NCBI GenBank assembly: GCA_903911925.1
Contig: CAIWFH010000166.1
Location: 19,562 to 83,561, forward strand
From: an uncultured Acidobacteriaceae bacterium
Lineage (GTDB): Bacteria; Acidobacteriota; Terriglobia; Terriglobales; Acidobacteriaceae
DNA: 64,000 nucleotides
Reading direction: 5' to 3'
Positions within the stretch are counted from its first letter, which is position 1, and each line of letters starts with the position of its first letter. A program made the translations under genes and the position numbers. The notes beneath the pieces were generated by a model. That model was given only the letters and a program-made list of their open reading frames with translations, ran no database searches and was not told the DNA's origin. Shown one piece after another: positions 52,725 to 61,512 of this stretch.

Positions 52725-55700
52725 TCATGGCTGCTGTGGCGCGGTTGATGAAGGCTGGTCGTCGGCCGGGGTTGATGGCAGCAGACGGTAGAGGAACCTG
52801 TAGGTGTGGACGTGGCCGCCGGAGTCCCAGCGCGTGTTCCAGTTCAACTGGTAGTCGAGGGAGCCTGCATCCTGCGGAACCTCCTCAGAGTCGGGGTAAG
52901 GGTAGGTGCTCATCGCGTGGAAGGGCAGTTGCGCCACGGTGAAGGGCGAGCCGTCCCACCAATCCATGTCTTTGACGTAGCCGTTGGCGTAGAAGAAATA
53001 GTCGCGGGTCCAGCCTGAGGGCAGGGCGGGAAGCTTTGCTGCGTCAAACTCGGCGGCAATCTCTTCGCCGCTGCCGAAGATGGCGAAGCGGTCGTCGATG
53101 CCCTTCACCAACTCAGTCACGCTGCCCATGCGGGTGTAGTTTCCGCGCTGGTGCTGGAAGGGACCGGTGAGCGAGACGCGGTCGTAGTCGTAGTCGAGAT
53201 CGCCGGGACTGGCGCCCTCAATCTGCGTGGGGTAGCCGCGGAAGTGGAGCGTGGCCAGAGACAGCGGCAGTTCGGCTGTACGCGCCTCGGCACCGGAGCT
53301 TTGATCGATCAGCACCTGGTCCCAGTAAATCTCCAAATTGGTGACCAGGCGAATGCGGCGCGTGCCTGCGGGCAGCTTGCCGGTGAGGTCGACGACGATG
53401 GTGCGCTGCAGGCCTGCCGGGAAGCCGGCATCTCCCAAAACGCGCTGCCATGTGCCATTTGGCAGTTCCGCTTCAACATACGGCGAGACAGGCTTGATGC
53501 CCGCCTGCCACGCGGCGTAGAGGGATGTCGCGCTGAAGTAGTTTACGTAGCCGGTCATGAGCAGGCGCAGCGGGGCGCGCGCGTCCATAGAGCCCAGATC
53601 GAGCGTCAGGGCGTGCGAATTGGCAAAGCCGTCATAGGGCAGCGGCGTAAATCCGCCGGCAAATTGATGGTCGCGGCGGCTGAGAGCGGCCAGCACGTCG
53701 CGGCCCTGTCCGTCAGTCGCGGCCAGCGGCAGCCGCGTGCTTGCGCTGGCGATTACGCGGCCTGAAGCAAAGGGAGGATCGTCGAGGAAGCGCTCGTCGG
53801 GATTGACCTCTACATTGTCAGGATGATCGATGGCGACCAGCCGCAACTGGTCAACATAGTTCACCTCTTCCATGGGCTCGATGAAGCGCAGGCTGAGCTT
53901 GCCGTTGACGGGCGCGAGCATCGAGCCCTCGACCTTGATCCATTCCTCGGGGCGGGAGACGTTGCGGCGGGCGGGCGTGAACCAGTGGCCGACAACCGCC
54001 GCGCCGATGACGTCGGTGACCAACTTGTACTTGTGGCCGTCCCATGCGAACAGCACCGGGCAGGAACTGCCACGGCGGTCGGCTTCTTTCATGGCGATGA
54101 CCGGCGTGTGGGGCAGGTCGATCTCGTCCTGCAGCACGCCAGTGGGCCACAGAATGCGCAGCAGTTCAACGCTCTCCGCCTTGCCAAGTCCGGCGAGAAT
54201 TTGAGGAGGGTTTTGCGTCTGGTAGCCGGATGCGCCGGCCATTTCCCACTTTTGCCAGTGGCCGTTTGCGAAGATTTCAACGCTGACGCCGAGCGCGGTT
54301 TTGTTGTCGGCAAAGCCCGAGAGGTCAAGGCGCACCATGCGGTTCTTGTTGCCGCCGACGTTGTGCAGCAGCACAGGCGGCGCGTTCAGTTGAGTCGCGA
54401 TCAGGTCTGGCGCGCCGTCGCCTTCGGCGGCGATGAGACCGCGGGGAGCTTGAAGAACAACTGCGTCGAGGCCGAGAGCGCGGCTGACATCCTCAAAGTT
54501 GCCGTCGCCGCGATTGCGGAAGACTCGAACCCGCGGTCCATCTTTGGTTTCGACGATCGCGGCCAAATCGATCCAGCCATCGTTGTCAATATCGATGGGA
54601 GTGACGCCCCATGCGCGCAGAGCATCCTGGACCGGAAGATCGACCCGCTCGAAACGGCGGCCGATGCGGTTCGGGCTGGCGACATTGCGCCACAGCGTCA
54701 AGCCGGGTGCGCCGGAGTGGGTGACGGCGATATCCATCCAGCCATCCTTGTTGAAATCGAGGACGGCGATACCAGATGTGGGCGCGAGTTTTGCGTCATA
54801 GAGCGGCTGGGTGGGATACTTGCCTTCGCGCGGATTGATATACAGCAGCGGTGCAGGCCCCTCGCCGGTTATCGCCAGATCAACGGCGCGGTCGCTGTTG
54901 AAATCGGTAAGAATTGCAGCGGCGGTATTGCCGGTGCCGCCGAGGCCTGTAGGCTCGGTCCACTCGGTGAAGGTGCTGTTGCCGTTGTTGCGCCATAGGA
55001 CGTTGGAGGTGTCGCCTGCCTTGACAGGCGCTCCGGTCAGGAACAGGTCGAGGTCACCGTCGTGATCGTAGTCAACAAACGTGATGCCGGATGGCTTGTT
55101 GCGTGGGGCAAGGCCGGCCGCGGTCGTCACGTTCTCGAATTTCCCCTTGCCCAGGTTGTGAAACAGCAGAACTGCATCGTCGAGCGCGACGGCCAAATCG
55201 TTCAGGCCATCGCCGTCGAAATCGCCGACGGCACAGGCCACGGCATGGCCTTTGGCTTTGAGTCCGGCTGCAGCCGCACCCCACTCCTCGTATGCGCCGT
55301 CTGCTTTGGGGTGCAGCACGCGGATGGCCTGCTCGCCCGCCTGCATCAGCACCAGGTCCATGGCGCCGGAGCCGGTGGCGTCCATCATGCATGCGCCGCC
55401 AGTGGTTGTGAATATCCCGGCTTTCGCTGCCGGGGCAAGCAATGGCCGCGCAACAAGATGGACCGGAATCATGGCCGGCTGGATTGATTCCGGCTCCTCG
55501 ACGGGCGTGACGGTGGAGTAGCGGCCGCGCTCTCCGTAGGCCAGCCCGATGGCGGAGGATATCTTGGTGTTGGTCATGTGCTGGAAGAGCTTGAAGTGCT
55601 CCTTTGACTCGACCGTCTGGCCCTGGTGCTGCAAAGCGCGGGCCAGACCGAACTGCGCCGAAGCATGCAGCGGGTCGATCTCCAGAGCCTTGCGAAACGC

Positions 55701-56156
55701 GGCGATGGCCTGGTCAAACTGCTTCAGCTCCTGGTGGCAAACGCCCTCGAAATAATAGGAATCCGCATCGGCGGGATCAGCTTTAACGGCTTGCTGAAAG
55801 CTGGCCAGCGCCGCATCCAGTTCAAAACCGGCCTGCTGGGCAAGGCCTAGGTTGTACCAGGCCTGGGGGTTTCCGGGGTTGAGTTCGAGCGCCGTCTGCA
55901 GAGCTTTCTTGCTCTCGTCGGTCTTTTGCAGATAGAGCAGCGCGATGCCCTGGTTGATGGCTGCCTGATACAGCCTGGAGTCTTTTTTGAAGGCCTCCGT
56001 GAAGCTCTGGGCTGCCTGCTCGGTGGACTGCTGGCTCATCAGCGCCACGCCACGGTTGTTGAGCCGCGCTGCCTCGGTGTTGAAGGCAGGCGGCGCGGCG
56101 ATTGCGGCAGTTGCGGAGGCAACGAACACAAGGGCCAAAAGCCCACGCTTGCTCAT
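52725..56156 (-). CDS. TPR plus FG-GAP/UnbV exported multidomain protein
   Basis: A 1143-residue exported protein. Signal peptide about 1-22 (MSKRGLLALVFVASATAAIA). Residues 30-205 are about five TPR units (LNPGNPQAWYNLGLAQQAG, YYFEGVCHQELKQFDQAIAA). Residues about 250-570 are FG-GAP/VCBS calcium-loop repeats (DFDGDGLNDLAVAL, DYDHDGDLDLFLTG, DFNKDGWMDIAVTH). An ASPIC/UnbV-like segment follows near 600-680 (GVSVEIFANGHWQKWEMAG). The last 450 residues are beta-rich and unassigned. The frame runs to 56465, but the signal peptide and GGGGAAG support ATG 56156. Likely a large periplasmic or surface scaffold. Confidence 0.88.
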   Translation of the reverse strand: MSKRGLLALVFVASATAAIAAPPAFNTEAARLNNRGVALMSQQSTEQAAQSFTEAFKKDSRLYQAAINQGIALLYLQKTDESKKALQTALELNPGNPQAWYNLGLAQQAGFELDAALASFQQAVKADPADADSYYFEGVCHQELKQFDQAIAAFRKALEIDPLHASAQFGLARALQHQGQTVESKEHFKLFQHMTNTKISSAIGLAYGERGRYSTVTPVEEPESIQPAMIPVHLVARPLLAPAAKAGIFTTTGGACMMDATGSGAMDLVLMQAGEQAIRVLHPKADGAYEEWGAAAAGLKAKGHAVACAVGDFDGDGLNDLAVALDDAVLLFHNLGKGKFENVTTAAGLAPRNKPSGITFVDYDHDGDLDLFLTGAPVKAGDTSNVLWRNNGNSTFTEWTEPTGLGGTGNTAAAILTDFNSDRAVDLAITGEGPAPLLYINPREGKYPTQPLYDAKLAPTSGIAVLDFNKDGWMDIAVTHSGAPGLTLWRNVASPNRIGRRFERVDLPVQDALRAWGVTPIDIDNDGWIDLAAIVETKDGPRVRVFRNRGDGNFEDVSRALGLDAVVLQAPRGLIAAEGDGAPDLIATQLNAPPVLLHNVGGNKNRMVRLDLSGFADNKTALGVSVEIFANGHWQKWEMAGASGYQTQNPPQILAGLGKAESVELLRILWPTGVLQDEIDLPHTPVIAMKEADRRGSSCPVLFAWDGHKYKLVTDVIGAAVVGHWFTPARRNVSRPEEWIKVEGSMLAPVNGKLSLRFIEPMEEVNYVDQLRLVAIDHPDNVEVNPDERFLDDPPFASGRVIASASTRLPLAATDGQGRDVLAALSRRDHQFAGGFTPLPYDGFANSHALTLDLGSMDARAPLRLLMTGYVNYFSATSLYAAWQAGIKPVSPYVEAELPNGTWQRVLGDAGFPAGLQRTIVVDLTGKLPAGTRRIRLVTNLEIYWDQVLIDQSSGAEARTAELPLSLATLHFRGYPTQIEGASPGDLDYDYDRVSLTGPFQHQRGNYTRMGSVTELVKGIDDRFAIFGSGEEIAAEFDAAKLPALPSGWTRDYFFYANGYVKDMDWWDGSPFTVAQLPFHAMSTYPYPDSEEVPQDAGSLDYQLNWNTRWDSGGHVHTYRFLYRLLPSTPADDQPSSTAPQQP

Positions 56157-56403
56157 AGGATTCTTCCCCAAAGCGGCCCGGGGGAGTCGATTCACGGGAG
56201 GCCGCGGAACTCTCTCAGTGTATGCGAAGGCCGGGGCGTGCCGGGCAACCGGAAGCGAGCGCGCTCTTCTTTCCCAAAACTGTTCGCCGGCACATTTGGT
56301 TTCAAATCCGGAAGGTGTGTTGCGGTTTTCATTAACAAGTTGCCGCACTCCCCATCCCCGCCTCCTTAGACTTGCCTCATCCGGCTTTGAATAGAAGGCT
56401 TGT

Positions 56404-56751
56404 ATGGTCGTAAAGGCGCAGAGCAAAGGACACGGAGTGACGGCGCTGCACGTGGGCGCGAGCAACGTCCGGCGCTACTTTCCGAAAGACGTGGCGGTGA
56501 TTGAGTTGCAGCTCGATCATCTGCAGATTCAGTGCTGGCTGGGGCCCGATTTCTGGCAGGGCGATCCTGAAATCCACGATCCCCGGCTGTGCTCGTGGCT
56601 TGAGGCAAAGCACATGCACGGCCAGGCCAACCGGGATTCGATTCCGCTGGCCATGGTTCCCGCGGGCAAGGACTCCTTCCGTCTGCAGCCGGTGCGCTTG
56701 AACGGGCTTTCGCGGGTGAAGGGGCCGGCGGGGCCGATTGCATTTGGCTGA
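56404..56751 (+). CDS. Conserved-looking hypothetical protein
   Basis: A 115-residue cytoplasmic protein with no signal peptide. The sequence includes NVRRYFPKDVAVIELQLDHL and a Trp/Asp-rich CWLGPDFWQGDPEIHDPRLC. I do not recognise the domain. Codon use matches the neighbours. It ends 67 bp before dapD on the same strand and may be cotranscribed. Function unknown. Confidence 0.65.
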   Translation: MVVKAQSKGHGVTALHVGASNVRRYFPKDVAVIELQLDHLQIQCWLGPDFWQGDPEIHDPRLCSWLEAKHMHGQANRDSIPLAMVPAGKDSFRLQPVRLNGLSRVKGPAGPIAFG

Positions 56752-56818
56752 GAACGACCTCCTCCCCCAAACGACCCAGTCCGCATCACTCCCGCCCAAA
56801 TTGATAGACTCGATTTCG

Positions 56819-57667
56819 ATGACTATCAGCCAACTGCAAACCACAATCGAGTTGCATTTTTCAGCGGGACGGGCCGCCATTGGGGACCAGGCCGCCATGA
56901 CGGCCTTTCTGGCCCTGCGCGCAGCGCTGGAACGCGGCGAAGTGCGAGCCGCCTCGCCCGACGCGGACTCACCCACCAAATGGCGCGTAAACGCCTGGGT
57001 CAAGCAGGGCATCCTGCTGGGGTTTCGCCTGGGTGTTTTTGAGGAGTTCCCTTCCCCCGGCCTTTGTTTTGTGGACAAGAGCACTTACCCGGTGCGGCAT
57101 TTCGGCCGCGGCGACGGGGTGCGGGTGGTTCCCGGCGGCTCATCGGTGCGCTCCGGGGCCTATGTGGCCAACGGGGTGGTTTGCATGCCGCCCATGTACA
57201 TCAACGTGGGGGCCTGGGTGGACGAGGGCACCATGGTGGACTCGCACGCACTCGTGGGCTCGTGCGCACAGATTGGCAGTCGCGTGCACCTGAGCGCGGC
57301 GGCGCAGATTGGCGGAGTGCTGGAACCAATCAACGCCAGCCCGGTGGTGATTGAAGACGACGTTCTGGTGGGGGGCAACTGCGGCGTGTACGAAGGGACC
57401 ATTGTGCGCAAGGGCGCGGTGCTGGCCGCCGGAACAATTCTCACGCGGGGAACGCCGGTGTTCGACCTGGTGAACGGCGTAACGCTCCGCACGTCGGCAG
57501 AACTGCCGTTAATCATTCCTGAAAATGCTGTGGTGGTGCCCGGCTCGCGCGCGGTTACCAAGGGCAAGGGACAGGAATGGGGCTTGAGCCTTTACTCGCC
57601 GGTGATTGTGAAGTACCGCGATGACAAGACCGACCTAAGCACCGCGCTGGAAGATCTGCTGCGGTAG
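56819..57667 (+). CDS. dapD: Tetrahydrodipicolinate N-succinyltransferase
   Basis: A 282-residue enzyme of lysine and diaminopimelate synthesis, transferring succinyl from succinyl-CoA to tetrahydrodipicolinate. N-terminal helical domain about 1-90 (TISQLQTTIELHF, ADSPTKWRVNAWVKQGILLGF). The left-handed beta-helix of hexapeptide repeats starts near 100 (GVRVVPGGSSVRSGAYVANG, INVGAWVDEGTMVDSHALVG). The C-terminal block PENAVVVPGSRAVTKGKG is typical of the family. The ATG at 56819 begins the family N-terminus; the frame is open back to 56738. Length fits DapD. Confidence 0.95.
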   Translation: MTISQLQTTIELHFSAGRAAIGDQAAMTAFLALRAALERGEVRAASPDADSPTKWRVNAWVKQGILLGFRLGVFEEFPSPGLCFVDKSTYPVRHFGRGDGVRVVPGGSSVRSGAYVANGVVCMPPMYINVGAWVDEGTMVDSHALVGSCAQIGSRVHLSAAAQIGGVLEPINASPVVIEDDVLVGGNCGVYEGTIVRKGAVLAAGTILTRGTPVFDLVNGVTLRTSAELPLIIPENAVVVPGSRAVTKGKGQEWGLSLYSPVIVKYRDDKTDLSTALEDLLR

Positions 57668-57741
57668 CTCGCATGCCTCGCGGGCTGCCTTTCTTTGTAG
57701 TGCGGACGTCCCAGTCCCCGCTCTGAGTGGTTTAGCCGCAT

Positions 57742-57792
57742 GCCGGGTGCCCCATCCTTGCGCAGTTTCGTTGCGCAAGGATGGGATACCGC
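57742..57792 (-). repeat. Dispersed palindrome, subtype B (reverse orientation)
   Basis: On the minus strand GCGGTATCCCATCCTTGCGC ... GCGCAAGGATGGGGCACCCG. A long, almost perfect stem between the convergent dapD and GH2 genes. Confidence 0.85.
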
Positions 57793-57825
57793 AGAGGCTC
57801 AACAAGAGTCCTTGCAAAGACTGGC

Positions 57826-60800
57826 TTAGAAAGCAAGCCTCGTTTCAGGTGCGTTGGCTGCGTTGACCACCAGCGCTCCGGCCGCTTTCTGCTGGGCTGT
57901 CGTCTTCCAGGTGAGTTCAATCTCCCTGGACTCGTTGGGCAGCAACTCGAAGTCGTTGTCGCTGAGTTCGGCAATGTACGGCGCAGGGCCTGCCTGCGGC
58001 CACTCGAACCGCATGTGGACCAGGTGCGCATAGCCTCCCTTGTTGGCAACGCGAACGCGGCATTGCGTAAGCGGGCCGGCAGCCGGAGTCGAGTCCAGTT
58101 TTGTTGCGGCGAGTTCGGTTTGAGGATGCTCTTTGAGCGTCTGGAAGAGCGGCTTTTGGTGCGCGGCCAGCAAGTCCGGCGCGGCTTTTGGAGCGCCGGG
58201 AAGAACCCGAGCCAACATCTCAACGTACACGGCGAAGTAGGCCTGCGCTTGCGGCACGTTGGTCAAATACTCATCCATGGGAAGCAGCGAGTTGTCTTCC
58301 GCCGCAAGCGTAAAGCCGGTAAACGCAGCCGTTTTGCCCGCGCCGTACGCGCCGGTAACGAGCAGCGGCTCACCGGAGATGGAAAGCTCAGTGTGCGATC
58401 CCGGACGCGCGGCAACGCGGTTGAAGCCGAAAACGCCTTGCTCGCGGAGCAGATCGACAACTTGCGATGAAGATGCTGTATCCCCCGCGGCAATCGCGTG
58501 AATCACGTTCTGGGTTGAAAGCAAGTCATTCATCCCATGCGGTCCAAGAACCATGTCGTCGCGTCCGGAGATTTCGACGGGAAGTATCGCATCGAGAGCG
58601 GTGGCCTCAACAATAGCCGCGTGGCCCAGGCCGCCATGATAGCCGCCGTCGCCGCCGGTGATGATGAAGCCGGAGCCGGCCTTGACCGCCTCTGCAATTC
58701 CCTTGGCCGACTCGGCAGGCAGCACCTTGGCCAGCGCTTCGAAGCAGCCGATCCAGACCACGTCATATTTCGCGTGGAGTGCGGCGCCATCGGCAAGATC
58801 GCGGCTCATCTCGTCAAGCGAATTCTCGTCATAGACGTCCACATCCAGGCCCATGGGGCGGAGCAACGCGGTGATCGGCGCGGCGAACTTCGATTGCGCG
58901 ATGAGCAGCACACGGTGAGTGCCGGAGAAGGCCGGCGGGGTGACCTTGATAAAGGCGGTTTCAGTCGCGGAGTCAGATCCGGCAAGCGAGGCGCGCAGGA
59001 TATAGACGCCCGGGATTTGCGGAAGAATAAGCGAAAAATCTCCAACCGTACCCTTGCTGTCGGCGGCGATGGATGCCGGGAAATCGGCGGCCGCCAAGCT
59101 TTTGCCGCTGGCCGCAAACAACTCGGCGTGTACGGTTCCGCGAATCTCTTTGTCGGTATCGTTGATAAGCCAGACCGGCGCGGACCAGTGGCTCCCGGCA
59201 AGTTGTGACTCCAACGCGTCCTTGTAGGCGAAGCTCAGGGCCACCGGCGCTTGCGAGCGCTTCATCAGGTAATAAGCCAGCTTGGGAACTCGATCGTAGT
59301 CCACAACGGCAAACCGGAAACCGGGATTCAGCTCCACAAAATCCCAGTTGCGGATGCCGTTGATGGGCTCGTATTTTTTGCGCCGAAACGATTGCGCCGC
59401 ATAGTTCAACACGAACCCCTGGTATATCTGCGTATCGGTTACCAGTTCGGCCAGCGTGCGCGGATCGTTGTCGACAAAATGCTTGGTGCGATAAAGCATG
59501 CTGTACAGGCCGTTGGCGTCGAAGCTGGTTTGGTATGCGTATGCCGTGGCGTCGATAGGGAGATTGAACCACTGCGGCAAGCTCGTCTTCGTTCCCCACA
59601 GTTGCGCGGGCGTCATGTACTTGGCCAGATTTTCATGGGACGACATCGAGATGCCGCCATACTCTGAAACAAAACCGGTCTTCGCGTCGAAGAGACTCTG
59701 GTAGGTTTCGTTTGACCAAACCATTCCCGCGGCGGCATTCCAGAAGTGCTGCTCGCCCAGGTCGCACAGGCTGGGATGAAACACGGCCCCAGGCGCGAGT
59801 TCAGTAACAATAGTCTTCATCTGCGCAATGAATTCGTCGTAACCCTGCTGGTCGGCGCCATGAACCCACTCGCCCGCTTTTTCGTGCGCTTCAGCCAGCG
59901 GAGCCCATTCAACGATCGACGGATGGTTGCGGAGCGCGGTGATAATCTCGGCAACCTGAAGCCGTGCCTGCGAAAGGAAGGGCTCTTTGCGCGGTCCATC
60001 CTTGTCGAGCAATTGAAATGCGCCGAACTGCGAGAACGGCAACTGTTTTACCAGTAGGATTCCCATGCGGTCGCATAAATCGTAGAACTCCGGTTTCTCA
60101 ACCACCGTAAGAATGTTCAACAGGTTGAAGTTGCCATTGCGAAAGATGCGCAGGTCGCGTTCGTAATCCTGACGAGTGGGTGTCGAACGGTAGAAATCCG
60201 TGATGGGCAGCCATGAAGCTTTGACAAATATCTTCCGGCCGTTGAGCCAGTAGGCCATGTCAGTGTCGCGCCGGATGGTGCGGATACCAAAGAGCACTGC
60301 ACGCTGGTCACCCCAAAGAGTCTTTCCGGCGGCGGTGCCGGCCTCAAGCTTGTAGAGGTTCTGCGGGCCGTGATCCCATGTCCACCACAGCTTTGCCTGG
60401 GGCACTTTGATTTCCGCCTCCGCTCTCGTTGTGCCTGGCGCTGCCGTCATTTCCAGTGCGGGCACATCCTGCGCCGCACCCTCAAAGTTTTCAGGCGCAA
60501 GTTTCAGCGCCACGGTGCGCGCCACAGGCTCTTTGCCTGCATTTTCGAGCGTCACCTCAACGTGCAATGTCGCGGTTCCATCGGATGTAATTGACCTGGT
60601 CTCGACATGCAGGTCCTTGATGGTTACCACACTCTCGGTGCGGAGATGAACGTTGCGCCAGATGCCCATGTCGTAGGTTGCATTTCCCTGCGCAGGCAGC
60701 GCGTCCCAACTAATGTCGATAAAGTAAGGCGGCCTTTTGAGCATCACATCGTTGCCCGGGTACGCAATGCTCAGATCGCCGTTCAGATATTCAAGAAGGC

Positions 60801-61362
60801 CGCGCCCCTTGGGCATCCAGGGATGCGTCACCAGCACCGCAATCACGTTGTCCGCGCCGTATTTCAGTTGGCCGCTCACATCGAACGAGAACCCGGTAAA
60901 GGTTCCCTCATGCGTGCCGAGTAACTGCCCGTTGAGCCACGCCGTCGTGAAGTAGTCAGAGCCATCAAAGACGATGCGGCTCACTGTGCCTACCACCCTG
61001 GGCGCGGCGTGAAAGTGCTTGCGATACCACCACTCGTGCGCGTTGACCGAGACGAGTTCCTTTGTATCGAGCCACCGCTGGTTGCCGGTGAAGCCGGCCT
61101 GCAACTGCGTGTCTCCGGGAACAGCAACAGTGCGGAAAGCGCTGTCGTTGAACGTCTCAGACTGCGCGCCGGCCTTGAGGCCCGCGTCGAAATCAAAGGA
61201 ACCCATCCGCCAGTCGTTGCCGTCGAGCGGCACATCGACAGCTGCTGCGACGATCCCCTTCGCTCCACCGGCGCGCGCAGGTTTTTGCTGTTGAGCAGCG
61301 AGGCTCGCAGCAAAACAAAGGGTGAAGATAGCCGAGAGAGCAACAAATCCTTTCATTCGCAT
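57826..61362 (-). CDS. Exported GH2-like glycosidase with C-terminal GATase1-like domain (copy 1)
   Basis: A 1178-residue exported enzyme. GGAGAAG precedes ATG 61362; signal peptide about 1-25. A jelly-roll sugar-binding domain (about 50-230), an Ig-like domain and a TIM barrel (about 350-680) follow the GH2 layout. The nucleophile is Glu567 in GFVSEYGG. The acid/base position is Glu491 in HPSIVEWAPLAEAHE, but the Asn that nearly always precedes it is Ala490. The last 450 residues include a GATase1-like fold (KYDVVWIGCFEALAKVL, GSGFIITGGDGG). Best guess is a beta-mannosidase or beta-galactosidase-type enzyme; activity is uncertain. Confidence 0.87.
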   Translation of the reverse strand: MRMKGFVALSAIFTLCFAASLAAQQQKPARAGGAKGIVAAAVDVPLDGNDWRMGSFDFDAGLKAGAQSETFNDSAFRTVAVPGDTQLQAGFTGNQRWLDTKELVSVNAHEWWYRKHFHAAPRVVGTVSRIVFDGSDYFTTAWLNGQLLGTHEGTFTGFSFDVSGQLKYGADNVIAVLVTHPWMPKGRGLLEYLNGDLSIAYPGNDVMLKRPPYFIDISWDALPAQGNATYDMGIWRNVHLRTESVVTIKDLHVETRSITSDGTATLHVEVTLENAGKEPVARTVALKLAPENFEGAAQDVPALEMTAAPGTTRAEAEIKVPQAKLWWTWDHGPQNLYKLEAGTAAGKTLWGDQRAVLFGIRTIRRDTDMAYWLNGRKIFVKASWLPITDFYRSTPTRQDYERDLRIFRNGNFNLLNILTVVEKPEFYDLCDRMGILLVKQLPFSQFGAFQLLDKDGPRKEPFLSQARLQVAEIITALRNHPSIVEWAPLAEAHEKAGEWVHGADQQGYDEFIAQMKTIVTELAPGAVFHPSLCDLGEQHFWNAAAGMVWSNETYQSLFDAKTGFVSEYGGISMSSHENLAKYMTPAQLWGTKTSLPQWFNLPIDATAYAYQTSFDANGLYSMLYRTKHFVDNDPRTLAELVTDTQIYQGFVLNYAAQSFRRKKYEPINGIRNWDFVELNPGFRFAVVDYDRVPKLAYYLMKRSQAPVALSFAYKDALESQLAGSHWSAPVWLINDTDKEIRGTVHAELFAASGKSLAAADFPASIAADSKGTVGDFSLILPQIPGVYILRASLAGSDSATETAFIKVTPPAFSGTHRVLLIAQSKFAAPITALLRPMGLDVDVYDENSLDEMSRDLADGAALHAKYDVVWIGCFEALAKVLPAESAKGIAEAVKAGSGFIITGGDGGYHGGLGHAAIVEATALDAILPVEISGRDDMVLGPHGMNDLLSTQNVIHAIAAGDTASSSQVVDLLREQGVFGFNRVAARPGSHTELSISGEPLLVTGAYGAGKTAAFTGFTLAAEDNSLLPMDEYLTNVPQAQAYFAVYVEMLARVLPGAPKAAPDLLAAHQKPLFQTLKEHPQTELAATKLDSTPAAGPLTQCRVRVANKGGYAHLVHMRFEWPQAGPAPYIAELSDNDFELLPNESREIELTWKTTAQQKAAGALVVNAANAPETRLAF

Positions 61363-61433
61363 AACTTCTCCGTAATGGAATTCACCGGCACTGGGTTCAA
61401 AAGCGTTCTCAACATGTTGCAACCAGACACTGA

Positions 61434-61484
61434 GCGGCCCCACCCCCGCCGCAAAAGCAAATACGCGGCGAGGATGGGGCACGC
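61434..61484 (+). repeat. Dispersed palindrome, subtype B (diverged)
   Basis: GCGGCCCCACCCCCGCCGC ... GCGGCGAGGATGGGGCACGC, between the two GH2 paralogues. Outer flank GGT/ACC is partly lost. Confidence 0.6.
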
Positions 61485-61512
61485 GGGGCCCTTTTCGAAC
61501 AGCTAATCCACC

